This document shows, one piece after another, positions 33,951 to 47,700 of a stretch of 64,000 nucleotides of DNA. The DNA lies in NCBI RefSeq assembly GCF_037975245.1, contig NC_092576.1:27853611-27917610 (forward strand), written 5' to 3'. This DNA comes from Apostichopus japonicus (taxonomy: Eukaryota; Echinodermata; Holothuroidea; Aspidochirotida; Stichopodidae). A program made the position numbers and the translations under genes. The number at the start of each line of letters is the position of its first letter. Position 1 is the first letter of the stretch. The notes below the pieces were generated by a model. That model had not been told where the DNA came from, made no database searches, and was given only the letters and a program-made list of their open reading frames with translations.

Positions 33951-36261
33951 CTTAAATTAAAATATGTAAATTTTGACGCTTTAGTGGTTTTTTTTTTAGC
34001 TCGATAAAAGTGATTGGGCGTTACCGATGACATCTTGAAAGTTTCACTCTGTCCAAACATCGCATCTCGTCCAAATCATCGATCGGCTATAGGGACGGAA
34101 AAAATCCTCATCGGGACTTTCGAAAGATTTCTGTAAATCTCTGGAAATTTTTCCGCTGTCTTGTGTTTCTCCATCCCTCAACTTTGGAAGGGTGTCGCTC
34201 AATTTCAAAAGTGAAATGACAGGTACCACTGTGTGTAGAGTTAATACAGTGTCGGTGCGAGTCGGACGCGAGTCAAGTACCGGTACCGACTTGACCCGGC
34301 TTTATGACTCAGTGACCCGATCCTCACCAGCTACGAAATTCTCACATGCCACATATGGTAATGTACCCTGCGTAGGTTCTTCCTCCATTTCTTGCCCGAA
34401 AGCCGCGTCACCTTCGAAAGAAATGCCAAAAAAAAATGAGAAAAGAGAAGGAAACAAAAAATAGCAAAATTTGTAATTTTTTTTTAATTTTTTTTTTACG
34501 GGTAATGTGGTAATTAAAATGAAGCCAGATTCCTTATTACACCTAATTCTCATGTTAATTGAATTCCAAGGGCTCAGGGGAAATACCCTACACAAAGACA
34601 AAAGAACCAAAATGGGGGGGGGGGATAATGTACCAAAGAAAAGAAACCACCCTCCAACAAACATCATCTTTCTAAAAAAAATGAGAGTGGAAAGCCTGGC
34701 TTGTAAACAAAAGTCATGACCAAAAAAAAAAAAAACGAAAAAAAAAATACTTCTGTTTGCAAATTACAAAGACAAGCTGAATAGATAGTCTGTTTTTATT
34801 TTATTCTATTTTTTATCTTCTGTTTGGATTAAGGAAAGAAAAAGAAAAATAGGTTTTTGGTTTTTTTTTCCGGGTAGTCAAGCGCACCGGATTACGCCAT
34901 CAATCATACCGCCCGTTTTTCACACCATCGGGGGGCATGGCAAGCGTCAGAATTATCGTGGAAATAATTCGATGTGGGACATGAAAAGAGACGCGAGGTG
35001 CGACTGGGAAAAGAGAAAGCAAAAACACCGTTTCGCTAGGAAATCAGCTTCACGGAAGGCGACGGGAATTAGCGTGTGGGTTTGCCTGCGGGGGGGGGGT
35101 GGTGGGTGGGGTATGGTGGTGGCACGGGGGGTGGGTTCAAAAATGCTGCAGGCAAGATTCCAGATTACACCTGGCAATCTGGAGAGATGCTTTTTTTTTA
35201 GGACGGGGTTAATAAATGTTAAGCATAAAATTTGTGAAATTGAATGAAAACCGTGGATTTGGGAAGTGTTTTAAAAAAAACTTAAAAATGTTCCGTTTGT
35301 TTCGTAACAGATATGGAATGTTTTCTTTCAACACTATTCTAAAGCTTTCTGGGTTTCAACTTTTCGGAATAGATATTTCATTTCATTTCTTTCATTTTTG
35401 TTTTATCACAACATAAGTATGACATATGACATAGAAGGATATAAGAAACAAAACTTGTGAAAGGAAGTGTACTAAAAAACCCTGTAGGGCTTGTCGGGTA
35501 GTGACACTCCCTGAAAAAATACAGAACTTTACAATTAGAAAAGAGAACCCAAAAGAACCAAAAAAACAGAACCACCCCTTCCTCTCCCTTCCCTCACCCC
35601 CTCCCCACAGTTTCATTTCGCAGTTCTAGTACATGTTGATGAAGTGCTTTTGTAAGCTTTTGAGAATTGTTGACAGGGGGTTTGGGGGGGGGGTGAGAGA
35701 GGAGGAATGGAGACTGGGTGGGAGGCAGTGGGTAGTGGTTAGGCGGTGTTTGGGTGGGTGTTGGGGTGGCTGTACGGGGATTGTTGATCAGTTTTTGGGG
35801 TACACATGAATAGAACATCATTGCAATTTTGTAAATGGTACAAGACCTCTGAGTATCTTTCACACCTCAAGTTTTTAGTAAATATCCGTTCAAAATAAAT
35901 CACAGGTTTAATGTATCGGATATGGATTAGAACAGGAAATTAATTTGATCCTTGTCTATAGATAATTTTTTAATGGATCAAAATCACTCAAATTATGATT
36001 TTGATCTTATAGCAATATGTGGTACAGTTAAATATCCCGTCATTGTTGACTAGCATATAAAACTGTCAGCATTATTTGGGACAAAAAATTCTCTGAAAAG
36101 ATTAACATTTTTGCCCAGTAAGTGTTCAGTTTATATTTTTTACTTATATAATGTTGCAGTAATTTAGCGACACAGGCCTTGAACTTCAGACAATGCGTAT
36201 TTACTGGCTAAATGCCAGTGGGTTTCGCTGTTTGCGGATAGAAAAATAGAAAAAGAAAAAA

Positions 36262-36428
36262 TGATAAATCGCATGATAAATCAAACGATAAAACACATGA
36301 TAAATCCCATGATAAAAACCCATGATAAATCCCATGATAAAACGCACGATAAAACATGATTAAATTGCATGATAAATAGAATGATAAAATGCATGCTAAA
36401 TCGCATGATAAATCGCATTATAAATCGA
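36262..36428 (+). repeat. ~12-bp degenerate minisatellite
   Basis: About 14 units of CATGATAAATCG with variants (CACGATAAAACG, AATGATAAAATG). It is visible directly. Confidence 0.9.
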
Positions 36429-37739
36429 GAGACAATCCCATCAGTGAAAGAATTGGCATGATATCTTTGTATGATTCATATTCATATTATTGATAGCTTA
36501 TGAATGATCTAGAGCTTTGAGCCTCGAAGTTGGGCTGCATTTTTGGACACCAGAGAAAATTTGATCCCTTCATTTCCTAGATATTTGTAATTAGCAAGAA
36601 TTTGATCCCCAGGCTTAACAATTTAGCTATGAAAGGAAGGGTGGGATCATTTTGGTTTCATTAATTTTCTTATTTTTGCTCTTTTTGAAAATTTGATCCC
36701 TTGATGATTCCCTAGATACATTCCATTTTTCTGAGATCAAGATGGAAGTGCATAATTTATTTCTGAACTGGATCGTTCAAACCATGTTTTTGTATCGAAG
36801 GATTTCGATCCGTTAAGTTTTATAGTTTGAGCGCACTAATTTGCGTACAGCGACTGTTCTATGAATAGATTTATCAGCCTCTTATAGATTCAAAAGGTTT
36901 GATCCAAAGAGTTCATGAAGTTAAAGACATCAGTTACAAAGATCATAAGATATTTATTTTGTAATATCAGGGAGTTGGGGGGGGGGGGGGGGTGAAACCA
37001 CATCAGTTGTGATTCTATTAGTTTTAAAACAGAACCTGATTTTGGTGGGCTTTTTTCCTTTAAAACCTAATATGTATATATATATAGTGACTATTCCATC
37101 CAGTAACTCTTTGCTGTCTACAAACTGAAGGGAGACAGCTAGCTGTGGGCGCATCTGTCAACACCTCTACATAGCTCACACACGTGTCAGATATGGAAAC
37201 AGTGATCACGGTAACATCTCCGATAGCAAGATGAATTAAGGCCACGTTTCGTTTTATCCGCTCTCTGAAATACGTCTCCATCATCCCGAGGAAATCCCAG
37301 CCCACATCCGACCTGCATTGCTCATCAAAAACGAAAGAAAAAACGAGATAGCAGCCCGGGACAGTGGACAATCTGTCCACCAAACATGTCTGTCCACCAA
37401 ACATGTCCCCTCCCCCCCTCTTCAATCTCGCAATCTCTCCTCCCAGGCTGGAGATACGATGGGATTTCAATCGAGGCGTCCGTTCGTTAAGAGCATCATA
37501 TTAGTTTCCTACACATGTATATCGGCGGGAGGCAGTTCCCGTTCGTAATAATCTTCCCGTGTCGCCTTGGCTACACAACCAGAGCAGCTTAATACTATTG
37601 AAGAATCGGCTAGTGCTGCCTGTTGAATCATCAGACCCATCCGAGCGGCTAATGAATCAGTGTGCTTTCTCTCTCCACCTCTCTCTTGCTGATTCTTGCA
37701 GCAGCAGTGGTATGCCTGCCTTGCTCATGTCGACCAGGT

Positions 37740-37771
<32 letters not shown>

Positions 37772-38427
37772 GATATATATGTGTGGCGTCCGTGCGTGAC
37801 AGTTTGTTTCTTTTGTCCGCGATATTGAACATGTACGAGCCGGTTTTCATGAATCGAACATGGTTCGATTATTCGATACTATAGCTACTTAGCATGCATC
37901 TAGTCGTCTGCCGTAATTACCGAAACGAGAGGGCTAGAAGTAAGGAAAGGATCGAGGAAAGAAATAAAAGGACAAAGAAATGGAAACAAAGAGACAAACC
38001 AAAAATTGAATGGGAAAAATTGAAGATGAATGAAATTTTGTAAATTTTTATTTTTTTTTGGGGGGGGGGGAATGATTTTGGGTTGAAAATTTTAAATTAG
38101 ACTTTGGTGATATAAGTATGTTTTTCCTTTCATTTTGACAAAACAAGAAGTATCTAAGTAAAAATTGTAGCATTTCAAAGTTTGATGATGTGCAGTTGAA
38201 ATCTGGATCCAATCCCTCTATCCATCCTCCTCTATCCATCCTCGCCCCTCCACCTGCCCCCCTCCCATGTTTGAGGATTGAAAAATTGTAAATTTGTCGT
38301 GCATATTCTTGTGTTTTTTTTCATGGTTAGATGCGAGCATGTTTTAAAGGAAACACAATGAATGGGGAGGAGGGGGGGGGGGAGGTGAAGGAGGAGGTGG
38401 GAAATTTGGAAGAACCAATATTTACAC

Positions 38428-38429
38428 CA

Positions 38430-38475
<46 letters not shown>

Positions 38476-38540
38476 ATATTTATATCGATATATAAACATA
38501 TATATAAAAAGTTATATATATATAAAGTTATATATAACGT
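38428..38540. repeat. (TA)n microsatellite
   Basis: TA tract with a few TC, CG and AAA interruptions. A second tract follows at 38845-38945. Confidence 0.9.
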
Positions 38541-38880
38541 TTTGCATAATACTAGAGGTCCATGAAGGGTTGACTTTCTGTGGGTGTCAGAAACCGCTGA
38601 GGGGCATCAATGCAAGCATAGCAGGCATTCACAAGTTCCTGCCTTGGTTTTCATTACCCATAATAATAATAATACCCATCGGTTTCTTCTTTGCACCGTT
38701 GTTTTTCACACAAGAATGCGAGTCAATATTATAGTTGTCGTTATTTTCCATCATTACTTGCAGTAGATATAGCTAGAAGCTGTATGTATAGTGTGTGACT
38801 CTCCAAGGCATTGAACTGTGTAGTGTAATGTTGTCCTGTAAGTATATATATACATATATATATATATAGTTATAAATAAA

Positions 38881-38935
<55 letters not shown>

Positions 38936-39075
38936 AATATATATCTGTTTGTCAGTGCATGTGTGTATATATTACTTGTATGTGTCTGTTCGTAAACAAA
39001 AAAAGAAGGGAAAAGTCCGAAAAATTGATCTTTCACTCTTACATTTTTTCTCATCGTTTATTTTCCTTTAAACAG

Positions 39076-39231
39076 AGAGAAGAGGACTACCTCTGGACCT
39101 TAGCATCTGTAATATTTGTATTTGCACTGCTGGAGAGGTTCCACACAGGAAGAGAAATATATCCCACACTGCACCGGAAAGAAAAAAATACTGTTGGGTT
39201 TGGCCTCGTCACAAACAAGTCTCTTCGACCG
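39076..39231 (+). other. candidate untranslated exon upstream of BCL9
   Basis: TTTAAACAG precedes and GACCG|GTAAGT follows, a consensus-grade donor. The 156 bases contain no ATG, which suits a 5' UTR exon spliced to 40507 and 41707. One frame is open but shows no family resemblance. The acceptor polypyrimidine tract is weak. Confidence 0.3.
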
Positions 39232-40119
39232 GTAAGTGCAGAACCCATGTAAGACCACAACCGGGAAGTTATACATAATGAATTGGAAAAAGTCACTGTT
39301 TGAAGTAAGACAACACTGTTTCGAATTGCCCTCAGAAAATTGCAAATGTACAATGGAAAGCCTGTGAAATGACCTGTTTGCTTTGACAACGTAATGTGAG
39401 ACAAGTTCACATATATATGCTGAATTTTCTCCCCTGGAAAGCATATAATCATCAATTCTCTTTAACGCCCCACAAAACGTCTGGAAATAATGTCAAACGG
39501 TCAGGACCTTCTGGTAAAATACCTTGGAAACCTTTCTGGTAAAATTTAGATTCCCTCACCCCTCACCCCTCCCCTCCTTCTCCCCCCATCATAGCACCAG
39601 TAGTTATTCTTGTTGTTTTGCACCTTGAAAAATGTAACAAGAGTAATTTAATTCAGAACATCCTCCTTTTAAGAGAATCCATTTAACATTTCATGTGACA
39701 TTTGTGGCTAATCCCTTTTTCATGTGACATTTGAGGCTAATCCCTCTTTCCTGGAATGAAATCCTTTTTGGAAAATGTCAAGCCTGGTATTTGTCTGTGT
39801 GGGTTATTCTTTCAAAGTAGTCCTGCATGAAAATTTGCCACGATGATCTATATATATATCTATATATATATATATATCTCTATATATATATATATATCTA
39901 TATATATATATATATATGATATATAGAAAGGTGTATTGGGTACCAGTATGTAGGCTGAGGTCAACTGATGAAACTGGTTAACTATATAGAAATGCAAAAA
40001 CTGCTCAACAAATGTGAACAATGGCGTTGAAGAAAATAAAAATTGATTTTTTTTACATTTGCCCTGTGTACTAGCTGCAATATAAATATATGTATATGTT
40101 CATATATATATAGATATAT

Positions 40120-40395
40120 GAAAATTACATTAGTATGTCAATTAACATATCACATGCCAATGTACAGCTACAATTTATACTGTACTGTTCATTTCAAATC
40201 ACATATATCGGTTTACATACCACATGCCACTGTGTAGCTACAATATATATTGTACAGTACATAACAGTCACATATATAAGTTTACATTATCACATGCCAC
40301 TGTACAGCTACAATATATGCTGAACAGTACATAACAGCCATATATATATATCAGTTAATATATCACATGCCACTGAACAGCCACACCATATCGGG
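40120..40395 (+). repeat. 71-bp tandem repeat, four copies
   Basis: CACATGCCA recurs at 40151, 40221, 40291 and 40363, each followed by CTGTACAGCTACAATATAT-like sequence. Divergence among copies is moderate. A G-rich tract follows (40395-40425). Confidence 0.9.
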
Positions 40396-40506
40396 TGGGT
40401 GGGGGTGGGGTGTGGGGGGGGTGGGTGAAGCATTTTGTTTGCCTAAGTTTTCACAGTTTTACATGCTGACATAAGTGTCATTAATGTTTCTTTTCTTCGT
40501 TTTCAG

Positions 40507-40594
40507 AAAGGAAAGCGCTGGAAGAACAGAGGAGGAAACTCCAGGCACTGCGGCATAAACCCAGGGAGACGAGGAGGCTGAAAGAAAACAAGAG
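40507..40594 (+). other. BCL9: probable BCL9 5' UTR exon
   Basis: It is bounded by CGTTTTCAG and AACAAGAG|GTAAGG. The 88 bases are purine-rich, contain no ATG, and lie 1.1 kb upstream of the first coding exon. Joining it to 41707 gives a leader without upstream ATG and with an in-frame stop before the BCL9 start. One frame is open as a Lys/Glu/Arg-rich sequence, but it ends in a stop nine bases before the BCL9 ATG. Confidence 0.45.
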
Positions 40595-40799
40595 GTAAGG
40601 AATGGCTGTAGTGAATGTACGTAATCGTAAAGGTCATTCTGATGAGTGGCAGGGCATTGCAAAGAACAAGTTCTGTTATGAATGCAGGTGGCAATCTGAC
40701 AACGTTTATAGGTCTTGATACTATAGATTACCAAAGTCTGTTGGCTGGTGAGCAGGTTTAGTGAAGCAGCCAGTAAAAAGAAGGAAAAATTCTGAAATT

Positions 40800-41100
40800 A
40801 AAAACCAACAAAATAAATAAAAATAATAATAATAAAAACAACAACAATAATTATAATAATATAAATAATAATAATAATAAAAGAGACTTATATAGCACCA
40901 AATCAGTAGACAAAAGTCACTGCTCAAGGCGCTTTACAAAGAATTTAAAGAAAGCAGATTAATTTACAAAAGAACAAGTGAAAAGATGGGTCTTAAGTAG
41001 ACTTTTGAATGTAGAAATAGAGTTTATTGTTCCTTTAAAACACCTTTGTGCAAATGACTTAGATCCTAAGTTTCTCAACCTGTCTCCATGCACTGACCCA
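40800..41100 (-). mobile_element. LINE/SINE-type 3' end with (TTA)n tail
   Basis: On the - strand, GTAAAGCGCCTTGAGCAGTG is followed by GGTGCTATATAAG and then a TTA-repeat tail (40803-40880 on +). This arrangement of CGCCTTGAGC, a CTATATAA box and a TTA-repeat tail is typical of the 3' ends shared by L2-like LINEs and SINEs in fishes and marine invertebrates. The 5' limit is not defined and no reverse transcriptase remains. Confidence 0.5.
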
Positions 41101-41706
41101 TTGGACCAGTGAATATACATGTATGTGGACCCCAGAATAGGAGTTATCACTAATGACCTCAATCATCCCCCATCCCCTAATATATCTAAAAACGGTACAA
41201 AGGAATTGAATGCAAATTTCACCACAATGCTTAGATTATGTTCCTCCTTAACATATCAAAGAGATATTTACACCTGGACGATCCTTTTAAAGCAAAGGTA
41301 ACCTATGGGAGATTACTTTGTGTTTAGTACACTAAAAATGTTCTTGTGCAGACAGTTCTTGGCCCAGGTGGAGAGAGGTTGTCTGCGAGAAAAAAAAAAA
41401 AAAATTCCCAAATGGTACTCAATCATAGTGGTATGTGGTAGGCATTGCTAGAAAATCTACAATATGACTTTCTCTGTATTGATGTGAAATAAATTAATAA
41501 AGTGTGGGGCTATTTAGTTTCTTGTGAGCCACATGCAAGAGATACATATTTATCTGTCATGCAGGTTTCATGGTCTGCAAAGGCTCATTTTCCTGTGTGT
41601 CTCTCGTATTGTTCCTTTACCCCCCCAACCCCCATCTAAGGCTTACCCCTTGTTTGCTTTGACTAACCTGTCCCCTTCATGACTTTTTTTTTTTTTTCTC
41701 TGTCAG

Positions 41707-44700
41707 GAACAGACTCGGGAACCAGAGAGAATTATTCCAAACGACAGGAGGGAAAGTTTGTTTAAGTGTTTTTTCGTCGTCATATTTTCTGTGCTTTTGT
41801 GAGAGAGACTTTTGACCAAAGATGTCCGAGGAGTTGACGAAACTGGCCAAGCTGGCCAACAAAGCCGCGGGGGACTTCAAGCCCACCCCGCACAACATGT
41901 CGCCGCAGAACTTTGGCAAATTCCACGGGGTCCAGGCGATGGGCCCCGTCAAGGAGGACAAGTCCATCCGGGTGAAGTCCGAGCTGGTGTCCAGCTACAA
42001 CAACAAGCTGGACAGCATCAAGGAGGAGGGTTTGAATTTGAACAGTGCTTCCTTTAACAATCTCAACTCCACCACGACGGCGGTGACGGGGATGGGGACG
42101 AACATCGACATCAAGAAAGAGGAGAGCGGCGGCAAGAAGGACGGGATGAAGAAAGAGGAAAACGGAGGAGGAGTCTTTCATGAGAAGCAACTACTACAAG
42201 GAAGCAATACAGACCAACTAGGTGAGGAGACGTGGTTGTTAGGAGGGAGGGATGGGTGGATGGGGTAGGAAGGCGGGGAAAGGACAGGAGGGGAATGGGA
42301 GGGTGGTGGGGGTGGGTGGGGGGAGGTGAGGGATCTATTGGTTGTTAGATTGGTGTGTGTGACATAAATTTCATATTAATTTGTATGTACATTTATAAAT
42401 ATATTTATGTAATTTTATATATATTGTTTAACAGTTTTTTCCATTATTCTAATATCAGGGATGTAAGTCTTCCGGATTTTTACGGAAATCCGGTTTTTTT
42501 TAAAATTCCAATAAGTCTTCCGTATTTTTACGGAAATCCGTTTTTTTTAAAATTCCAATAAAGTTCCACAAAATTGTTCGAATATCAAAGACACAACGCG
42601 GCAAAAATGCCTGGCCCGTTGTAGCAAGCTAACTTCAATTTTCACTCATCGATCACTCAAAATACCATTTCCAGTTTCGCATCATCGCATTGCACTGTAC
42701 AACATTGTGCCATGTGAATATCGTTGCGTACGTGCGAACTTCAAATCGCTATAGCTCATTTCTGTCGTTGAAAAACCTTGCCTAATTCATGTTGATTGGA
42801 CTGCTAATTAATATCTTCGTAACTGCTGGTGCTCGACATAAGTTTTGGAATTAGCGCTTGTGATATTTGTGAGCGGCGGAAATCTACGGGATACGCAAAT
42901 GAAAGTCGATATTTGTGATCGCATTCGAATGTGAGACTGTTTTTTATTCCGTAGTTCGCTGCGATGTATTCGTAACTTTGAGCTAGCCTAACATAACGAT
43001 AGTGTGTAAGTAGTAAGAACTAGGGGTAAGATGTGTTAGCGCTAATACTTCGAGCTAGCCTAACATAACGATAGTGTGTAAGTAGTCAGAGCTAGGAGTA
43101 GGATGTGTTAGGACGGCATTCACCTGGGGTCTCCGAATATTTTTTCCGGTTTTTTTTTTGGGCTGCACTTACATCCCTGTAATATATATATATATATATA
43201 TATGTATATAAATATATATATATATTGCTTATATATATTACTTCTATGTACCTTAGGTCGACAGTTTATGGTAAAAAAGTGTACCTTAGGTCGACAGTGT
43301 ACCTTAGGTCGGCATTTCAGTGTCGACTTATTGTTTTTACTACCATTTTAAGAAACTTTTTTATTCTCGAAAATAGCTTTATAATGTTCTCCGTCCTGTA
43401 AAACGTTCATTTACAAGGTTTGGTTCGGGTCGGTTCAGGGGTAGGGTTAGAAAAAAATTGATTGAATTTAGTGTGTAAGTCAATGTAAATGTCGACCTGA
43501 GGTATGATCCAGAGTAATATATATATATTCATATACTTTTGTTAATGAAATGGAGGTAAACGACGTTTTCATATATTGATATATACATATATATGAACCA
43601 ACTTAGTGCATAGGTCTTTCTTTTGGGGGAGGGGGGGGGGGCGGATTGGGGTAAGTGTGGGATTTGGGGTGGCGGTGGAAATGGACAGCTCTAGTGTAAT
43701 TGGGAAGAAGGCGGTAAAATGAGATGGTTAAGAAAACAAGAGAGGAATGGGGGGAGGGGAGAAGGGGATGGAGAAGAGGGAGCATATAAGAATGACCGAG
43801 AGTAAAGAGCGCTTGCAAGGGTGCTAATAGAGCAAAAAGTTGTTTTTTTTTGGGGGGGGGGAGGGGTGGAGCCCAGGAGAAAAGGCATACTGAATGATTA
43901 TAGTACAACAAAAATTTATGGGGTGGGGATGACTTGACCATTGGGAAGACAAGAAAAGACAAAAGATTGGAAGAGGCTACTCAGGCTAGGATACACAGAA
44001 CCATTCTTTAATGTTACTATTGTCTGTTTGTGTCTCTTTCTGTCCTCATAGATGTGAAGAACCTGCCAGTCTCTCAGCATGACAAACTGCAGACCAGCCC
44101 TAACTGGAATAACAAACAGACAGACGGACACATGGTCATGAATCGAGAAAATAACAGGATAGGTTAGTCGACAAAATCCCCAAAAATGGATTTCAATAAT
44201 TTATTTTTTTATTATTTTTTTAAATTTTTTTATCACTCTTCTTTATTCATGAGGGAAATGACAATTTTTTAAAAAAAATCTTAATTTTTTTTTTTATGAC
44301 CGTTCCTCTTTAAAGAAAAATTCAGAAGCTGTGATCTTCCTTATGGTGGTGAGAGGATTTCGAATATCCGAATCTCAGAAAAATATTCCTTTTAATAAAC
44401 TGCTCTGTTCCCCCCCCCCCCAGCAATTGTTGTTTTGCTTTGTGGAAAACTTTATTGCGGGGGGGTAGAGAAAAAATCCAAGCAAACCCCCAAATCGTCA
44501 ATTTTTAAGGATGTTTTTTCGTCTCGCTCAAACACACTATTCGCTCTTTGAACCTGAGAAATAATACATCAGTTTTGAGACACTGTGTTTTGTAAACCGT
44601 CGTGGTTTTGATTAAATCTACAGTTTTGTATGGCTTTGTATGTTTCATTATTAACTTAATCTCATAAACTTTTATGTCTTAACCTGTATTTTTGATGTTC

Positions 44701-47700
44701 TGTATATTGTTATAGTTTTATCCTATTTATAAATTTCTCTGTAAATTTATTCTGGAATAAAGAAATGGAAAAATGGAATTTTTTACTTGATTTAACCGTT
44801 TTATCTTTCCTTTGTTTCGTCCATCCAGATGGGCCTCAGTTCCCCCATATGCCAATGCAGTATCCTCAGCATTACCACGGGCCCAACCAGGCCCACCAAC
44901 CGAGCCACGTCTTCTCCACGCTTTTGGCCAATCAGGCGGCCAAGGCCGTGTACACCGGTCAAGCCAACTCAATTATAACATTCCATCAAACACTGACAGC
45001 TAACAGAAAATTCCTTGACCCCGAACAGGTAAGGATGCCCCCTGGGGACATTTGCTGTGGTTGTAAAGTACTTTAATTTAGTAAGAAAACAGGACTCAAT
45101 TTTTTTTATTTTGAATGATTGTTGGTGATTCCCCGGCCAAGCCTGGACATTCCCTTCAACGTTTTTCCAGACTGCTGCTAAGTTGGCTATTCGTCAATAA
45201 GGTTTAACATTGTCGATGGTAGGACGAGGCCGTGGTATCAATTCCCGTAAAATGGTGGTGGTGGAGAGACCCTCATGTCAAAAAAAATAAAATAAAAAGT
45301 CCACACTTTTGTTAACTTATATTTCAGAGCTAAATTTAAGGAACAAATTCATTCAATTACTGGTTTGTCAAATCGGGGCATGATGGTATGAGGTGCATTC
45401 TTTGCAAGTACAAGGAATGTTCACCCCCCCTCCCCTAACAAAACAAAAGGAATAAGGAGAAAAAGGAAATTTTTTCAACATTTTGGGGAATCGAGGAGAT
45501 TTACGTATCAATCAGTTATTTGACACTCGTCGGTGATGAATTTTCCGGGGTTTCCGTAGTTTAATCAGATGTGATCAGTGATATCTTGGTATATGCAGTT
45601 TGTTACTTTTCAAAAGTTGGTGACCAGATACAGGATGCTGCTATTAGCAGCAGTGAATGGTTAGAGGTAACTAACAGAGGTAAGGGTGTGTAGTTAGGTG
45701 ACTCATTGCTCAGGTAACTTAACCGATAAACGTTTCAACTTGTTTCTCTTTCCAGGATATCAAGGTCGATCCTGCAAACAACCAGCCACCCGCCAGTACC
45801 CCGACACCACCCCAGGCAGACAGGGGGGACTCCAATACCACCGCTGGCAACCCGACACCGGGCAACCCAGCAGCTGCACAAAAGACAGACGGCGCCGAGA
45901 ACCTCAAGCATACCAGCAACGGTGCCGAAAATGCCGCCACACCATCGAATAACAGCAACGGCCCAAAGGAGGACACCAACGGCCCGGAACCCACCGCCAA
46001 ACCCTCATCCAACCCCAGGACGCCGCAGGGTAGCAATCCAGGTGTCGGGGACGCACCACCTTCGAGACCCCAGGCTGCATCCGAAAGTGCCCCGCCACCC
46101 TCCAAGCCCACGCGGACAGGCACGACGAAGAAAGGAAAAAGGAAACGGCCACAGCCATCTTCGCAACCGCTGCACCCCAACATGCCGCCTGTAGGAGCCA
46201 ACATGGCCATGCAGCAAGGCATGCCACCGTCAGGACCAAGCTTTGCACCTTTTCCAAGAGGACCCTTCGGTCCTGGTAGCGGACCATACCCTCCACAGAA
46301 CCCCCAGATGCCGATCAGGCCCGGGATGCCGACCCAAGCGGGCGTCGGGGGGCCCACCACCACGGAGACGGAGAATCTAGATCCTAGTGCCTTGTGGGAG
46401 AACCCGCCGGCTAACAAGAGGCAGATGATGAGCACGATGGCGCCGTCCTGGTCCCAGCAGGAGTTTGCCATGGGTAACCCATCTCTGGGGGGCAACATGG
46501 GACCCCAGGGCCCCGGGATGATGCCACCCAGGCCGGACGGCATGATGGCGCAGCGGACCTTCATGAGTCCAAACGGTCAGAACCCGCACGACCAGTTTCC
46601 AGTACATATGGGCGGTCCTCCTTACGACCTGGCCAACTTCAACACGGGCCAGCCGGTGGACAACCTGACACCGGAGCAGATGAGACATCGAGAGGAGAGG
46701 CTGAGGACACTGAAGGAGATGCAGAAGATTCTCTTCCCCGAGGAGCATCAGAACACGTCGCCGTCTCCAGGAGGGATGCTGTCCCCCCACGGGACAATGC
46801 CACCGCAGGAGATGGGTCCCGGTATGGTGTCGCCCTCGGGAGGCATGATGATGGGACCCATGGGACCCGGCTCCATGATGGGTCCAGGCGGGCCTCACCC
46901 CATGATGGGAGGTGGCATGCCACATCCCCGCATGCCGCATCCACCGCCCGAGGCGATGAGAGGCATGTCGCCCGCCGAGCAGCAGAGGTTCATGATGTCC
47001 CAGCCGTCGCAGGCACCTCCTCTACCGCAGGACTTTGACTCCATGACACCCGAGCAGAAGGCCTGGGTGAAGCTCCAGCAAGACTTCTACGTCGAGAAGC
47101 AACGCAAGATGATGGAAGAACAGGCCAAGATGCAACACAGTCACATGATGGACTTTCCGGGTAGGGGGCCCACCATGAGGTTTGGACCAGGGCCCGGTCA
47201 TGGGCCATTCCCTCCGGGTGAAGCCATGGGCCAGACGATGCCACCACCCCCACCTTACCACGCCAGTGCGGCTAGTATACTACAGAGGAGGGCGAGTATG
47301 TCCGGCTCCTACTCCCCCGGAGGAGGGGGTCCGCCGGGGTCGTTCGGCCCCATGTCTCCCCATGGGATGTCAACTGCACAACCACCCCAGAGGTTAGCCA
47401 GGTCGAATTCACTGCCCAGTGCTCAGATGGGGCCGATGGGGCCAGGCGGTTCCATGCCCATGCAGGGTTCTCTGTCGCCGGAGAGCAGTCCGATCCGCAC
47501 ACCGTACAGGGCGTCCACCCCCACCCCGGCTAGTCTAACGGCCAGCTCCAACCCCAGCATGACCTCAGGGATGAATCCGGGCAGCGCAGGTATGTCGGGG
47601 GGACCGATGAGCGCACCAGCAATGACCTCCAGTATTAACAGTCCCGGCATGTCCATGGCGCAGAGCTGTGAGAATGCACCCCTCAGCAACACGATGGTCC

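Larger units (their letters stand above)
33951..39075. other. non-coding interval
   Basis: No gene is recognised. It contains G-runs (about 34612-34624, 36976-36992, 38058-38069), (TA)n at 37739-37780, 38428-38540 and 38845-38945, and the 12-bp minisatellite noted separately at 36262. Open frames here are low complexity. Confidence 0.45.

Noticed and set aside
38959-39252. 97-residue + strand open frame as a gene
   Set aside because: Its Met lies before a plausible splice acceptor and the sequence shows no domain. The spliced-UTR-exon reading (39076-39231) fits better.
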